A DNA stretch of 64,000 nt from Cupriavidus consociatus (GCF_017814975.1 NZ_JAGIQA010000021.1:79869-143868); one strand, 5' to 3'; positions 23,666-33,391 are shown, counted from the stretch's first letter. A program made the numbers and translations. Notes: generated by a model not told the origin, from the letters alone.

Positions 23666-24028
23666 ATGAAGCGTTCTCCCGCGCCGCCAGGGCGCCCTGC
23701 CCGCCTGCTGTCCGTGGCCGCACTGGCAGCGCTGCTGGGGCTCGCGGCCGTGCCTGCCGCGCATGCCGACAAGGATGCCGACCGCGCCCGCGCCGCAGTG
23801 CAGTCGGGCGAAATCCTGCCGTTGTCGCGCATCCTCGAGACCGTCTCGCGCCAGTATGCCGGGGACGTGATCGGCGTCGAACTCGACCGCGACGACGGCA
23901 TCTGGCAATACGAAGTCAAGCTGCTGCTACCCGGCGGCTCGGTGGCCAAGCTGGAATACGATGCCCGCACCGCCGCGCTGATCAAGGCCAAAGGCCGCGG
24001 CCTGGAAGAGGCGCGCAAGAAGCCGTGA
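23666..24028 (+). CDS. PepSY-domain periplasmic protein
   Basis: A 120-residue exported protein. The signal peptide ends at about AAHA-D (34-35). One PepSY domain fills the rest (SGEILPLSRILETVSRQYAGDVIGVEL...WQYEVKLLLPGGSVAKLEYDA). Genes of this type sit directly before PhoP/PhoQ-like pairs, and the product is thought to influence the sensor or periplasmic proteases. It is followed 39 bases later by the response regulator, consistent with one operon. Confidence 0.85.
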   Translation: MKRSPAPPGRPARLLSVAALAALLGLAAVPAAHADKDADRARAAVQSGEILPLSRILETVSRQYAGDVIGVELDRDDGIWQYEVKLLLPGGSVAKLEYDARTAALIKAKGRGLEEARKKP

Positions 24029-24067
24029 GCGCGCGCCGCCCGCCAATCTGCCCACCGGAAGACACTG

Positions 24068-24766
24068 ATGCGCATCCTGCTGGTTGAAGACGAAGCTGCC
24101 CTGGCCGCGCAGGTCCGGGCCAGCCTGTCCGATGCGGGCTACGCGGTCGACGTCGCCGCCGACGGCATCGATGCCTGCCACCTGGGCGAGCACGAACCGT
24201 ACGACGCCGTGATCCTCGACCTTGGCTTGCCCCGGCTCGACGGCCTGTCCGTGCTAAGACGCTGGCGCGCGGGGCAGGTCAATGTGCCGGTACTGATCCT
24301 GACCGCACGCGACAGCTGGACCGAGAAGGTCGAAGGCATCGACGCTGGCGCCGACGACTACCTGGCCAAGCCGTTCCGCATGGAAGAACTGCTGGCGCGC
24401 ATGCGAGCGCTGATCCGGCGCGCGCACGGCATGGCCGTGCCGGAGCTGCAATGCGGTCCGGTGCGGATGAACCCGCGCGCTGGCACCGTCACCGTCGACG
24501 GCGCGACGGTGGTGCTGACCTCGCATGAGTTCCGCGTGCTGGACTACCTGATGCACCACCCGGGCGCGATCGTCAGCAAGACCGCGTTGACCGAACACAT
24601 CTACGCCCAGGATTTCGACCGCGACAGCAATACCATCGAGGTCTTCGTCGGCCGGCTGCGCCGCAAGCTGGGCGTGGACGTGATCGAGACGGTGCGCGGC
24701 CAGGGTTACCGGCTGCGGCCGCCGCCGGACCGCGGCAGCGCGGGCGCGGCTTCGGCCCGGGCATAG
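24068..24766 (+). CDS. OmpR/PhoP-family response regulator
   Basis: A 232-residue regulator. The receiver has the acidic pair (LLVEDE), phospho-Asp in VILDLGLP (~51), Thr in LTARD and Lys in AKPF. The C-terminal winged helix (~125-222) includes LTSHEFRVLDYLM and VIETVRGQGYRL. All phosphorylation residues are present. Its stop codon abuts the kinase start (TAG-ATG), so the pair is translationally coupled. The closest known organisation is PhoPQ/QseBC/ColRS; the regulon cannot be told from this window. Confidence 0.92.
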   Translation: MRILLVEDEAALAAQVRASLSDAGYAVDVAADGIDACHLGEHEPYDAVILDLGLPRLDGLSVLRRWRAGQVNVPVLILTARDSWTEKVEGIDAGADDYLAKPFRMEELLARMRALIRRAHGMAVPELQCGPVRMNPRAGTVTVDGATVVLTSHEFRVLDYLMHHPGAIVSKTALTEHIYAQDFDRDSNTIEVFVGRLRRKLGVDVIETVRGQGYRLRPPPDRGSAGAASARA

Positions 24767-26107
24767 ATGCCCACCCGCCTGCGTCGTTCTCTTGCGCTGC
24801 GCCTGCTGGCGCTGGCCGCGATCTGGCTGGCCGCTGCGCTTGGCGGCAGCGGCTGGCTGCTGTCGGCCCTGTTCGAGCGCCACGTCAACGATACCTATGT
24901 GCGCCAGCTCGACCACCAGCTCGCCAGCCTGGCCGCGGCGCTGGACTGGGATGCCGGCGGAAAACTGGTGCTGACGCGCGCGCCCGCTGATCCTCGTTAT
25001 GATTTGCCTTACTCCGGCGCCTACTGGCAGGCGCGCGCGCCGGGCGCACTGCTGCGCTCGCGCTCGCTGTGGGACACCGAGATGCCCACTGCAGTGGAGC
25101 GGCGCCTGGCCAGCACGCAGGCGGAGGTGCGCCCCGGGCCCAACGATCAGTCGCTGCTGGTGGTGGCGCGCCGGCTGGTGCTGGCCTCGGCGGATACGCC
25201 GGTGGAAGTCTCGGTCGCGCTGGACCGTACCGAACTGCGCGCCGCCCGGCGCAACTTCAACCGCATGCTGGCGTGGTCGCTGACGGCGCTGGGGCTGGGC
25301 CTGATGCTCGCCGTGGCTGCACAGGTCAAAGTCGGCCTGGCGCCGCTGGCATGGCTGCGGCGCGCGCTGGAAACGATGCAGTCGCGCCGCGAAGCGCGCC
25401 TGGGTGGCGCCTGGCCGACGGAAGTCGAACCGCTGGTCAGCGAAATCAACGCGCTGCTGGCGCGCAACGCCCAGGCGCTGGAGCGCTCTCGCCGCCAGGC
25501 GGCGGACCTCGCACATGCGGTCAAGACGCCGCTGGCGGTGCTTGCCAATGAGTCCGCGGCGCTACCGGGCAGCGCCGCCTCGGCCGTCGCCGTGCAGGTG
25601 GAAGCGATGCGCCGCCAGGTCGACCGCCATCTGGCGCGGGCCCGCGCCGCGGGGGCGGCAGGCGCGCGCGGCGTGCGCATCGACGCCGGGCCCGCCGTGC
25701 GCGAGCTGGTGCGCGCGCTGTCGCGGCTGCACGCCGGGCGCGCGCTGGCGCTGGAAGTGGAAGGCAACGGACATTTTGCCGGCGACCGCCAGGACCTGGT
25801 CGAGGTGCTCGGCAACCTGCTGGACAACGCCTGCCAGTGGGCGCGCACGCGCGTGTGCGTCACGCTGCGCGAGGCCGGCGGCGAACTGGAAATAACGGTT
25901 GAGGATGATGGCCCGGGCATGCCGCCCGAGGCGCGCAAACTGGCCACCGCCCGCTTCGGCAGGCTCGACGAGTCGGCAGCCGGCAGCGGACTGGGCCTGG
26001 CGATCGTCACCGACATCGCCGCGATGTACGAAGGCAGCCTGGGGCTGACGACCAGCCCGTTGGGCGGGCTGTCGGCCCGTCTGCGCCTGCCGGCGGGCCT
26101 GCCCTGA
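24767..26107 (+). CDS. Sensor histidine kinase (PhoQ/QseC-like)
   Basis: A 446-residue inner-membrane kinase. TM1 (~10-33) and TM2 (~170-190) flank a ~135-residue periplasmic sensor domain. A HAMP-like linker leads to the H-box DLAHAVKTPLAVL. The N, G1 and G2 boxes are LLDNACQWA, VEDDGPGM and GSGLGLAIV. Catalytic His and ATP-binding residues are all present. Partner of the preceding regulator, which together with the PepSY protein forms an envelope-sensing cassette. The signal is unknown; divalent cations or antimicrobial peptides are the family precedents. Confidence 0.92.
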   Translation: MPTRLRRSLALRLLALAAIWLAAALGGSGWLLSALFERHVNDTYVRQLDHQLASLAAALDWDAGGKLVLTRAPADPRYDLPYSGAYWQARAPGALLRSRSLWDTEMPTAVERRLASTQAEVRPGPNDQSLLVVARRLVLASADTPVEVSVALDRTELRAARRNFNRMLAWSLTALGLGLMLAVAAQVKVGLAPLAWLRRALETMQSRREARLGGAWPTEVEPLVSEINALLARNAQALERSRRQAADLAHAVKTPLAVLANESAALPGSAASAVAVQVEAMRRQVDRHLARARAAGAAGARGVRIDAGPAVRELVRALSRLHAGRALALEVEGNGHFAGDRQDLVEVLGNLLDNACQWARTRVCVTLREAGGELEITVEDDGPGMPPEARKLATARFGRLDESAAGSGLGLAIVTDIAAMYEGSLGLTTSPLGGLSARLRLPAGLP

Positions 26108-26141
26108 TCCGGTCCGAAATGCCCGTCAATGCAAATGCCCG

Positions 26142-26639
26142 TCAGTGCGCGCGTGCCGCCATCGCTTCGCGCGTATCGCGCGCCAGCCCCAGCGCGAAAG
26201 CGGTTTCCGCCACCAGGAACAGCGGGCCGATCAGCAGGCCCACCAGGTCGTCGACAAACGCCGGCTTGCGGCCTTCGTAGTAATGGCCGACGAACTGGAT
26301 AATCCACCCCACCACGAACAGCCCGACCCCGATAGCCAGCCACGCAGCGGTCAGCATGGCGGCGATATGCGCGCCGGCATAGAGGAACAGCGCCAGGATC
26401 GACGCCATCGCCACACCGAAGCCCAGCGACAGGCGCAGGTAGAACAGGCACGACAGGATATACACCAGCATCGCCGGGGTCAGATGGGCCGAGCCGTCGC
26501 CCAGCGGCATCGCCGGCCGCGCCAGCAGCGTGGTCACCGCCAGCACGATCATCGGGATGCCGATGAAATGGGTGACGATATTGCGCGAATCGCGGTGGTA
26601 GGCGGCGTAGTTGGCCAGGTGCTCGATCAGGGTTTTCAC
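26142..26639 (-). CDS. Mpo1-like (DUF962) membrane protein
   Basis: A 165-residue protein with about four transmembrane helices. The N-terminal Y-H...R-N-I-V-T-H-F-I-G-I-P segment and WIIQFVGHYYEGRKPA are the two conserved His-containing motifs of the DUF962/Mpo1 family. Yeast Mpo1 is an Fe(II) dioxygenase acting on 2-hydroxy fatty acids; a similar lipid alpha-oxidation role here is possible but untested. Start GTG 26639 is preceded by AAGGAG at proper spacing; the open frame upstream is Arg-rich and starts at an unlikely place. Confidence 0.85.
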   Translation of the reverse strand: MKTLIEHLANYAAYHRDSRNIVTHFIGIPMIVLAVTTLLARPAMPLGDGSAHLTPAMLVYILSCLFYLRLSLGFGVAMASILALFLYAGAHIAAMLTAAWLAIGVGLFVVGWIIQFVGHYYEGRKPAFVDDLVGLLIGPLFLVAETAFALGLARDTREAMAARAH

Positions 26640-26826
26640 GGGGCGTCTCCTTGTGTGCGCAGGCGTGCGCGGAAGCTGCCGCCTGCTGCTGTGCGCGCTC
26701 AGGTCGCGAGGTGGATTTATAGTAATGAGCGCGTACCGGCGGGTCTGTCCGGTTTTTGACAATCTGCCGGCACACCGGCTTGGTTACGGCCAGCTTTGAC
26801 AACCTTGCGCCCCACAGGAGACCGGC

Positions 26827-27597
26827 ATGGGATCCGCGCCCCCGCCGCACCGCCACACCCGGCTGCCCGCCAGTGCCGCGCAAGCGCGCGGCCGGCCAGA
26901 CGGCTCACTGCCGGATAACGACCCGCTGGCCGCGGTACGCGCGGGCGCCTGGTTCAGCCAGCTGCCGCCGGCGTTGCGCCAGGCGCTGCTCGACGATGGC
27001 TGCCTGCGCCGGCTGGTGCCAGGCGAAACCTTGTTTGCCCGCGGCGACCGCTTCGACGGTCTGTACTGCGTGGCCAGCGGCACCGTGCAGATCCATGCCA
27101 GCGGCGAATCGGGCAAGGCAGCACTGCTGGGGCTGCTCGAGCCCGGCACCTGGTTCGGCGAGATCTGCCTGTTCGACGGCCTGCCGCGCACCCACGACGC
27201 CCGCGCAGTCAGCGCCGCCGCGCTGTGGCACCTGCCGCGCGCGCCGCTGGAGCGCCGCCTCGCGCAGCATCCGGCATGGTGGCAGGCGTTCGGGCGGCTG
27301 CTTGCGACAAAGACGCGCCAGGCCTTCGACTATGTGGAAGAGACGCAGCTGCTGCCGCCCGCGGCTCGCATTGCCCGGCGCCTGGCCGCGATCGCGCATG
27401 GCTATGGCAACCTGCCGGTGCATGCCGATGCGGTGCTGCGCGTGCGCATCCCGCAGGAGCAGCTGGCGCAGATGCTGGGGCTGTCGCGCCAGACCGTCAA
27501 CCACGCCCTGCGCGAACTCGAAACCCGCGGCCTGCTGCGGCTGGAATACGGCGGTATCGAACTGCTCGACCTGGCCGCGCTGGAAGCGCTCAACTGA
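26827..27597 (+). CDS. Crp/Fnr-family transcriptional regulator
   Basis: A 256-residue regulator. The cyclic-nucleotide-type barrel spans ~40-155 (VPGETLFARGD, GLLEPGTWFGEICLFDGLPRTHDARA). A helix-turn-helix lies at ~195-235 (IPQEQLAQMLGLSRQTVNHALREL). The R-T/S-x-D pocket of true CRP is only partly present and there is no Fnr-type cysteine cluster, so the effector is unclear. A 30-residue polar N-terminal extension precedes the barrel. It lies 27 bases upstream of the arylamine N-acetyltransferase gene and may be co-transcribed. Confidence 0.88.
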   Translation: MGSAPPPHRHTRLPASAAQARGRPDGSLPDNDPLAAVRAGAWFSQLPPALRQALLDDGCLRRLVPGETLFARGDRFDGLYCVASGTVQIHASGESGKAALLGLLEPGTWFGEICLFDGLPRTHDARAVSAAALWHLPRAPLERRLAQHPAWWQAFGRLLATKTRQAFDYVEETQLLPPAARIARRLAAIAHGYGNLPVHADAVLRVRIPQEQLAQMLGLSRQTVNHALRELETRGLLRLEYGGIELLDLAALEALN

Positions 27598-27624
27598 ATC
27601 CGCCACCATGGAGCCTTTCCTGCC

Positions 27625-28482
27625 ATGACCACACTCGATGCCGCCCGACTCGACGCCTATTGCGCGCGGCTGGGCATCGCCGCCCCGCCCTCGCCCACGC
27701 TTGAGGCGCTCGATGCCGTGATCGGCGCGCAGCTGGCCAGCATTCCGTTCGAAAACATCGACCCGCTGCTGCGGCGGCCAGTCAGCATTGATCTCGACAC
27801 CGTCTTCGACAAGCTGGTCACGCGCGGGCGCGGCGGCTACTGCTTCGAGCTCAACACGCTGCTGGCGGCGGCGCTGGGAGCGTTCGGCTTCAGCGTGACG
27901 CCGCTGGCCGCGCGCGTGCGCTGGGGCTTACCCGATGCGGTCGAGACCGTGGTATCGCACATGCTGCTGCGCGTGGAAGTGGCGCATCGCAGCTATCTCG
28001 CCGACGTCGGCTTCGGCGGGCCCACGCCGTTCCGCGCGATGGCGCTGTCCGCGCCTGCCGAGGACGACTTCCCCTACCGGCTCGCCAGCTCCCCGCCGGA
28101 AGCCGCCGGCACCGCGTTCCACAGCTTCGACCTGGAGGCGCGGGGCGATGCGGGCTGGGTCAAGGTCTACCGCTTCGACCTGACTCCGCAGCCATGGATC
28201 GATTTCGGGCCGCGCAACTGGTATGTCTCGACGCATCCGGACAGCGTGTTCCTGCGCCGGCTGACGGCCGCACGCACCGATGGCGGCACGCGCGTGACGC
28301 TGGCCGATGGCGATCTGGCCGAACGCGCACCGGACGGCAGCGTGCGGCGCCAGCGGCTGGAAACGCCCGAGGCCGTGGTGCAGGTCCTGGACGAGCGCTT
28401 CGGCATACGGCTCGACGATGGCTTGCGGCACGGGCTGATGGCGGCGCTGCCACAGTTGCTCGCCGCCAACGCGCGCACATGA
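27625..28482 (+). CDS. nat: Arylamine N-acetyltransferase
   Basis: A 285-residue NAT. The catalytic triad is visible as Cys73 (RGGYCFELN), His112 (VSHMLLRV) and Asp127 (ADVGFGG). PFENIDPLL near residue 42 is also family-typical. It transfers acetyl from acetyl-CoA to arylamines and hydrazines via a thiolate intermediate. Length matches the bacterial family (~275-285). Preceded closely by the Crp/Fnr regulator. Confidence 0.93.
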   Translation: MTTLDAARLDAYCARLGIAAPPSPTLEALDAVIGAQLASIPFENIDPLLRRPVSIDLDTVFDKLVTRGRGGYCFELNTLLAAALGAFGFSVTPLAARVRWGLPDAVETVVSHMLLRVEVAHRSYLADVGFGGPTPFRAMALSAPAEDDFPYRLASSPPEAAGTAFHSFDLEARGDAGWVKVYRFDLTPQPWIDFGPRNWYVSTHPDSVFLRRLTAARTDGGTRVTLADGDLAERAPDGSVRRQRLETPEAVVQVLDERFGIRLDDGLRHGLMAALPQLLAANART

Positions 28483-28752
28483 GCGCATGGAGTGCGCGGC
28501 TTGTGCGCCACCTTCCGGTGATGCCATGCCGCGCTGCACCAGTATCCTCCATGCACGCCGCGCATTGCCCGCAGAAAGAATGCTGATATGGCCGCCATCC
28601 GGGCCGCGGTGCTGTGGACTCGGCTGGCGCGGCACCACCATAATGATCCGTCGATGCAGCGTTAACGCCGCATCGCCAGGACAACAGCGCGGCACACCTG
28701 CCGCCTGCATGAAGCCGGCCGCTGACGCCGGCGCAGCTATACAGGAGACTCC

Positions 28753-29517
28753 ATGTCATTGTTCGATCTGACGGGCAAGGTTGCCATCGTCACCGGCTCG
28801 TCGCGCGGCATCGGCCGCGCCATCGCCGAGCAGATGGCCGTCCAGGGCGCCAAGGTAGTGATTTCTTCGCGCAAGGCAGAGGCCTGCCAGGAAGTGGTTG
28901 ACGCGCTCAATGCACGCCATGGCGCCGGCACCGCCATCGCGGTGCCGGCCAATATCTCGTCGAAGGAAGACCTGCAGCGTCTGGTCGACGAAACCAACCG
29001 CACCTTCGGCAAGGTCGACGTGCTGGTCTGCAATGCCGCGTCCAACCCCTATTACGGGCCGATGGGCGGCGTCTCGGACGACCAGTTCCGCAAGGTGCTG
29101 GACAACAACGTCATTTCCAACCACTGGCTGATCCAGATGGTGGCGCCGCAGATGATCGACCGCAAGGACGGCTCGATCATCATCGTGTCGTCGATCGGCG
29201 GCCTGCGCGGCTCGCCGACCATCGGCGTGTACAACATCTCCAAGGCCGCGGATTTCCAGCTGGCGCGCAACCTTGCGGTGGAATTCGGCCCGCACAACGT
29301 GCGCGTCAACTGCATCGCGCCGGGCCTGATCAAGACCGACTTCGCGCGCGCGCTGTGGGAAGATCCCGAGCGCTACAAGCAGTCCACGCAGGGCGCCCCG
29401 CTGCGCCGCATTGGCGAGCCCGTCGAGATCGCCGGCGCGGCCGTGTACCTGGCCTCCGCCGCAAGCAGCTTCATGACCGGCCAGGCGCTGGTTGTCGACG
29501 GCGGCGTGACGATCTGA
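28753..29517 (+). CDS. Short-chain dehydrogenase/reductase
   Basis: A 254-residue classical SDR. Cofactor motif TGSSRGIG (15-22), NAAS (~93-96), catalytic Ser in IVSSIGG, and Y-N-I-S-K. Arg after the first beta strand (ISSRKAEA) suggests NADP(H) preference, but that is weak evidence. AGGAGA lies upstream of the ATG. It is followed by an acyl-CoA ligase on the same strand, a frequent pairing in fatty-acid or aromatic catabolism; the substrate is not determined. Confidence 0.9.
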   Translation: MSLFDLTGKVAIVTGSSRGIGRAIAEQMAVQGAKVVISSRKAEACQEVVDALNARHGAGTAIAVPANISSKEDLQRLVDETNRTFGKVDVLVCNAASNPYYGPMGGVSDDQFRKVLDNNVISNHWLIQMVAPQMIDRKDGSIIIVSSIGGLRGSPTIGVYNISKAADFQLARNLAVEFGPHNVRVNCIAPGLIKTDFARALWEDPERYKQSTQGAPLRRIGEPVEIAGAAVYLASAASSFMTGQALVVDGGVTI

Positions 29518-29649
29518 GCCACGCCTCTAAGCCGCATTTGAGTTGTACCTGAGCTTCTGACGCAAGCGTTGCGCGTGCGCCGTCCTGTCCGGCGCACGCC
29601 GCTTTCTTTGCATTGCCCTCAACCTGCAGCGCAGTTACGGGAGGCAGTC

Positions 29650-31398
29650 ATGTCAAGCAATCCGCAAGCGGCCGGCAACTGGCCGGTCATGTCCCTGGCC
29701 GAGGCCCATGCCCGGCTGACCGCGCCGGGCTCGCCCTTCGAGACCGAGTCGCGCGTGATCCGCGGCATCCCCACCACCGTCTGGAAGCACGCACCCGCGA
29801 CGCTGTGCGACCTGTTCCATGCGACCCGTGCCTTCGGCGACCGCACCTTCGTGGTCTACGAGGACGAGCGCGTTTCCTACGATGCCTTTCGTCGCGCCGC
29901 CATCGCGCTGGCGCACGCGCTGGTGCGCGACGGCGTGCGCAAGGGCGACCGCGTGGCCCTGGCGATGCGCAACCTGCCGGAGTGGCCGGTGGCGTTCTAC
30001 GGCGCGCTGCTCGCAGGGGCGATCGTGACGCCGCTGAATGCGTGGTGGACCGGCGCCGAGCTGGAATACGGCCTGGCCGATTCCGGCAGCCGCGTGGCCA
30101 TCGTCGATGCCGAGCGGCTCGACCGTATCCTCGAGCATCTGCCCGGCTGCCCGGCCCTGGAACGCGTCTACGCCTCGCGCACCTGCGCTGCGACCGGCGA
30201 TGCCCGCGTCGCCGCACTGGAAACCGTGATCGGTACCAGCGCCGACTGGGCCGCGCTGCCGCAGCAATCGCCGCCGCAGGCCGAGATCGGCCCGGAGGAC
30301 GATGCCACCATCTTCTATACTTCCGGCACCACCGGCAAACCCAAGGGGGCCTTGGGCACGCATCGCAACTCCGCCACGGTCGCTGCCGCGGGCAGCTTCA
30401 GCCCGCTGCGCAACCTGCTGCGCCGCGGCGAGCCGATTCCAGCGCCGGATCCCGCCGCCCCGCAGAAGGCCATGCTGCTGGCGGTGCCGTTCTTCCATGT
30501 CACGGGCTGCATGGCGGTGCTCAACGGCGCGCTCGCCACCGGCGGCAAGATCGTGCTGATGCACCGCTGGGACGCGCTGCGCGGCATGGAGCTGATCGAG
30601 CGCGAGCGCTGCACCGCTGCCGGCGGCGTGCCCACCATCGCCTGGCAGATCCTGGAGCATCCCGAGCGCGCGCGCTTCGACCTGTCTTCGCTGGAGAACG
30701 TCAACTACGGCGGCGCGCCGGCGTCGCCGGAACTGGTGCGGCGCATCGGCGACGTGTTTCCGACCGCCGCACCTGGCATCGGCTGGGGCATGACCGAAAC
30801 CTCGTCGACCTTCACCAGCCACAGCGCCGAAGAGTACGTGCTGCGCCCCGACAGCAGCGGCCCGGCGCTGCCGATCGGCGAAATGAAAGTGGTCGACGGA
30901 CGCGGCCAGGCGCTGCCACCAGGCGAGACCGGCGAACTGCTGGTACGCGGCGCCAACGTCGTGCGCGGCTACTGGAACAAGCCCGAAGCCACCGCGCAGA
31001 CCTTTGTCGACGGCTGGCTGCGCACCGGCGACATCGCGCGGCTGGACGAGGAAGGCTATGTCTATATCGTCGACCGCATGAAGGACATGCTGATCCGCGG
31101 CGGCGAGAACATCTACTGCATCGAGGTGGAAAGCACGCTGTACGAACATCCGGCGGTGATGGACGCGGCGGTGGTCGGCATCGCGCACAAGACACTGGGC
31201 GAGGAACCGGCGGCCGTGGTCAGCCTCAAGCCGGGCATGCAGGTAGCCGAGGCCGAACTGCAGGAATTCGTGCGCGAGCGGCTGGCGGCGTTCAAGGTGC
31301 CGGTGCGCATCCTGCTGTACCAGGAGATGCTGCCGCGCAATGCGAATGGCAAGATTCTCAAGTCGAACCTGCGCAAGCTGTTCGGCCCGGCAGCCTGA
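29650..31398 (+). CDS. AMP-dependent acyl-CoA ligase
   Basis: A 582-residue class I adenylate-forming enzyme. A3 YTSGTTGKPKG (~221-231), A5 GWGMTETSS, A7/A8 WLRTGDIA and DRMKDMLIRGGENI, and the catalytic Lys in RNANGKILKSN near the end. Start ATG follows GGGAGGCAGTC; a longer frame begins before it without a ribosome site. The RGGENI form is common in medium-chain or branched acyl-CoA ligases. It probably acts with the preceding SDR in a catabolic route, an inference from adjacency and shared strand. Confidence 0.9.
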   Translation: MSSNPQAAGNWPVMSLAEAHARLTAPGSPFETESRVIRGIPTTVWKHAPATLCDLFHATRAFGDRTFVVYEDERVSYDAFRRAAIALAHALVRDGVRKGDRVALAMRNLPEWPVAFYGALLAGAIVTPLNAWWTGAELEYGLADSGSRVAIVDAERLDRILEHLPGCPALERVYASRTCAATGDARVAALETVIGTSADWAALPQQSPPQAEIGPEDDATIFYTSGTTGKPKGALGTHRNSATVAAAGSFSPLRNLLRRGEPIPAPDPAAPQKAMLLAVPFFHVTGCMAVLNGALATGGKIVLMHRWDALRGMELIERERCTAAGGVPTIAWQILEHPERARFDLSSLENVNYGGAPASPELVRRIGDVFPTAAPGIGWGMTETSSTFTSHSAEEYVLRPDSSGPALPIGEMKVVDGRGQALPPGETGELLVRGANVVRGYWNKPEATAQTFVDGWLRTGDIARLDEEGYVYIVDRMKDMLIRGGENIYCIEVESTLYEHPAVMDAAVVGIAHKTLGEEPAAVVSLKPGMQVAEAELQEFVRERLAAFKVPVRILLYQEMLPRNANGKILKSNLRKLFGPAA

Positions 31399-31435
31399 CC
31401 AGCCGGCGGCAAACCATCACAACAAGGAACAAGAA

Positions 31436-32278
31436 TTGACGGACCTGGCAAAGCGGAATCGAACCCTGTCCAATCCCTTGCACCTTGGCGCCGCCGTGGC
31501 GGCAGCCGCGCTGCTGGCCGGCTGCGCGGCCGGCGGCACCAACCTGTCCGCGGTGCCGGAATTCCGCCCGGGCGTGCCGGCCGGCTACCTGGCCGCCGAT
31601 GCGCGCCCGGACAGCCTGAAGCTGTTGCCCGCCCCACCGGCACAGGGCTCGCCCGCGCAGGCGCTGGATGACGATGCGGCGCGCCAGGCCGGCACGCTGC
31701 GCGGCTCACCTCGCTGGCAGGTTGCCGCCACCGACGCCGTACTCACCTTCCCGCAGGCGGCCAGCGCGTTTTCATGTGCGCTGGGGGTGCCGGTCAGTGC
31801 CAGGGACACGCCCTACCTGAATATTTTGCTGCGCCGCAGCCTGGTCGATGCCGGCCTGTCCACCTATGGCGCCAAGGACCGCTACAAGCGCACGCGGCCA
31901 TTCGTCGCCAACAAGACCGCGATGTGCACGCCAGACGAAGCCACCAAGCTGGAGAAAGACGGATCCTACCCGTCGGGCCACAGCGCCATCGGCTGGGCCT
32001 GGGCGCTGATCCTGGCCGAGGTGGAACCGGCCCGCGCGGACGCCATCCTGGCGCGCGGGCGCGCCTTCGGCCAGAGCCGGGTGGTGTGCAACGTGCACTG
32101 GCAGAGCGACGTCAATGAAGGCCGCATGATGGCCGCCGCGACCGTGGCGCGCCTGCATGCAGATCCGACCTTCCGCGCAGATCTGGAACAGGCGCGCCGC
32201 GAAGTGGCCGCGGCACGCGCCGCCGGCGCCCGCGCGCCGGGCGATTGCCAGGCCGAAGCCGCGGCGCTGGCACCCTGA
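31436..32278 (+). CDS. Class A acid phosphatase lipoprotein (PAP2 superfamily)
   Basis: A 280-residue protein started at TTG 31436, seven bases after AAGGA. This start yields a signal sequence with lipobox LLAG-C. Catalytic motifs are complete: K-x6-R-P in KDRYKRTRP, P-S-G-H in YPSGHSAIG, and S-R-x5-H-x3-D in SRVVCNVHWQSD. Class A phosphatases (PhoN type) cleave phosphomonoesters in the periplasm; here the enzyme is likely membrane-anchored. The C-terminal ~40 residues are an Ala/Arg-rich extension. Confidence 0.88.
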   Translation: MTDLAKRNRTLSNPLHLGAAVAAAALLAGCAAGGTNLSAVPEFRPGVPAGYLAADARPDSLKLLPAPPAQGSPAQALDDDAARQAGTLRGSPRWQVAATDAVLTFPQAASAFSCALGVPVSARDTPYLNILLRRSLVDAGLSTYGAKDRYKRTRPFVANKTAMCTPDEATKLEKDGSYPSGHSAIGWAWALILAEVEPARADAILARGRAFGQSRVVCNVHWQSDVNEGRMMAAATVARLHADPTFRADLEQARREVAAARAAGARAPGDCQAEAAALAP

Positions 32279-32294
32279 TCGACCCGGCAGCGCT

Positions 32295-32771
32295 TTACTT
32301 GACGGGAATCGCCGTGCCGGCCGGTACCGGCACGGCGGTCACGCTGTTCTGCGGGCTGCCGCTGACGATGCGGTCCGAATAGGTCAGGTAGACCAGCGTA
32401 TTACGCTTGCGATCGACCGCGCGCACCACGTGCAGCGTCTTGAACAGCACCGACATGCGCTCGGAAAAGACGTTGTCCTGCTGCTTCAGCGGCCCCTTGA
32501 AGGCGATGGTTCCCACCTGCCGGCACGCGATCGAGGCTTCCGGCGGGTCTTCCGCCATGCCCAGCTGGCCCTTGATACCGCCGGTGCGGGCCCGCGACAC
32601 GTAGCAGGTGATGCCGTCGACCTGCGGATCGTCATAGGCTTCGATCACGACCTTGTCGGAGCCGGTCATGCGGAAATTGGTGCTGACGCTGCCGATCTCT
32701 TCGGCATGCGCGCCGCCCGTGGCCGCCGCGCAGGCGGCCAGGGCCAGGATCGTGCAGGATCGCTTCATCAT
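32295..32771 (-). CDS. creA: CreA-family periplasmic protein
   Basis: A 158-residue exported protein (MMKRSCTILALAACAAATGGAHA leader). The mature part shows the CreA pattern: IGSVSTNFRMTGSDKVVIEAYDDP, VDGITCYVSRA, GGIKGQLGMAEDPPEASIACRQVG. Molecular function is unknown in all species. It lies 16 bases downstream of the thioesterase gene on the same strand, so the two are likely co-transcribed. An ATG-ATG pair gives two equal start choices; no strong ribosome site is seen. Confidence 0.9.
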   Translation of the reverse strand: MMKRSCTILALAACAAATGGAHAEEIGSVSTNFRMTGSDKVVIEAYDDPQVDGITCYVSRARTGGIKGQLGMAEDPPEASIACRQVGTIAFKGPLKQQDNVFSERMSVLFKTLHVVRAVDRKRNTLVYLTYSDRIVSGSPQNSVTAVPVPAGTAIPVK

Positions 32772-32787
32772 GGCGGGAGGCAACGTG

Positions 32788-33273
32788 TCAGGTCACCGAC
32801 GACTTGATGTCGCCGTGGCGCTTTTCCATTTCCTGGCGCAGCGCACGGCGCTGCTGGGCGGCGGCAAAGCGCTGGCGCTCGACCTCGTCGCGCGGCTCGA
32901 GCGGCGGCACTTCGGCCGGGGCGCCGTTGTCATCGACCGCCACCATGGTGAAGTAGCAGCTGTTGGTATGGCGCACCAGCTTGCTGCGGATATTCTCGGT
33001 CACGACCTTGATGCCGATCTCCATCGAGCTGCGCCCGGTAAAGTTGACCGAGGCCAGGAAGGTCACCAGCTCGCCCACGTGGATGGGCTGGCGGAACATC
33101 ACCTGGTCAACCGACAGCGTCACCACGTAGCGGCCGGCATAGCGGCTGGCGCAGGCATAGGCGACCATGTCCAGGTACTTCAGGATGGTGCCGCCGTGGA
33201 CGTTGCCGGAGAAATTGGCCATGTCCGGCGTCATCAGCACGGTCATGGAAAGCTGGTGGGACTGGTCGTTCAT
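32788..33273 (-). CDS. Hotdog-fold acyl-CoA thioesterase
   Basis: A 161-residue enzyme starting at MNDQSHQL. The hotdog signature is TPDMANFSGNVHGGTILKYLD with the conserved Asn/His-Gly-Gly, followed by VDQVMFRQPIHVGE. The C-terminal charged helix is common in YciA/BACH-type thioesterases. It hydrolyses acyl-CoA to free acid and CoA; chain-length preference is unknown. First gene of a likely two-gene unit with creA. Confidence 0.9.
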   Translation of the reverse strand: MNDQSHQLSMTVLMTPDMANFSGNVHGGTILKYLDMVAYACASRYAGRYVVTLSVDQVMFRQPIHVGELVTFLASVNFTGRSSMEIGIKVVTENIRSKLVRHTNSCYFTMVAVDDNGAPAEVPPLEPRDEVERQRFAAAQQRRALRQEMEKRHGDIKSSVT

Positions 33274-33391
33274 GATGCGTGGGAGTTCGGATTGCGGGGG
33301 CGGTCGCACCGGGCCGGCTGGCGGCATCCGGGCGCCGGCAGTTTAACCCGGATCGGCCCGGCCGTTGCCGTTCATCGCGGCATGGCGCGGA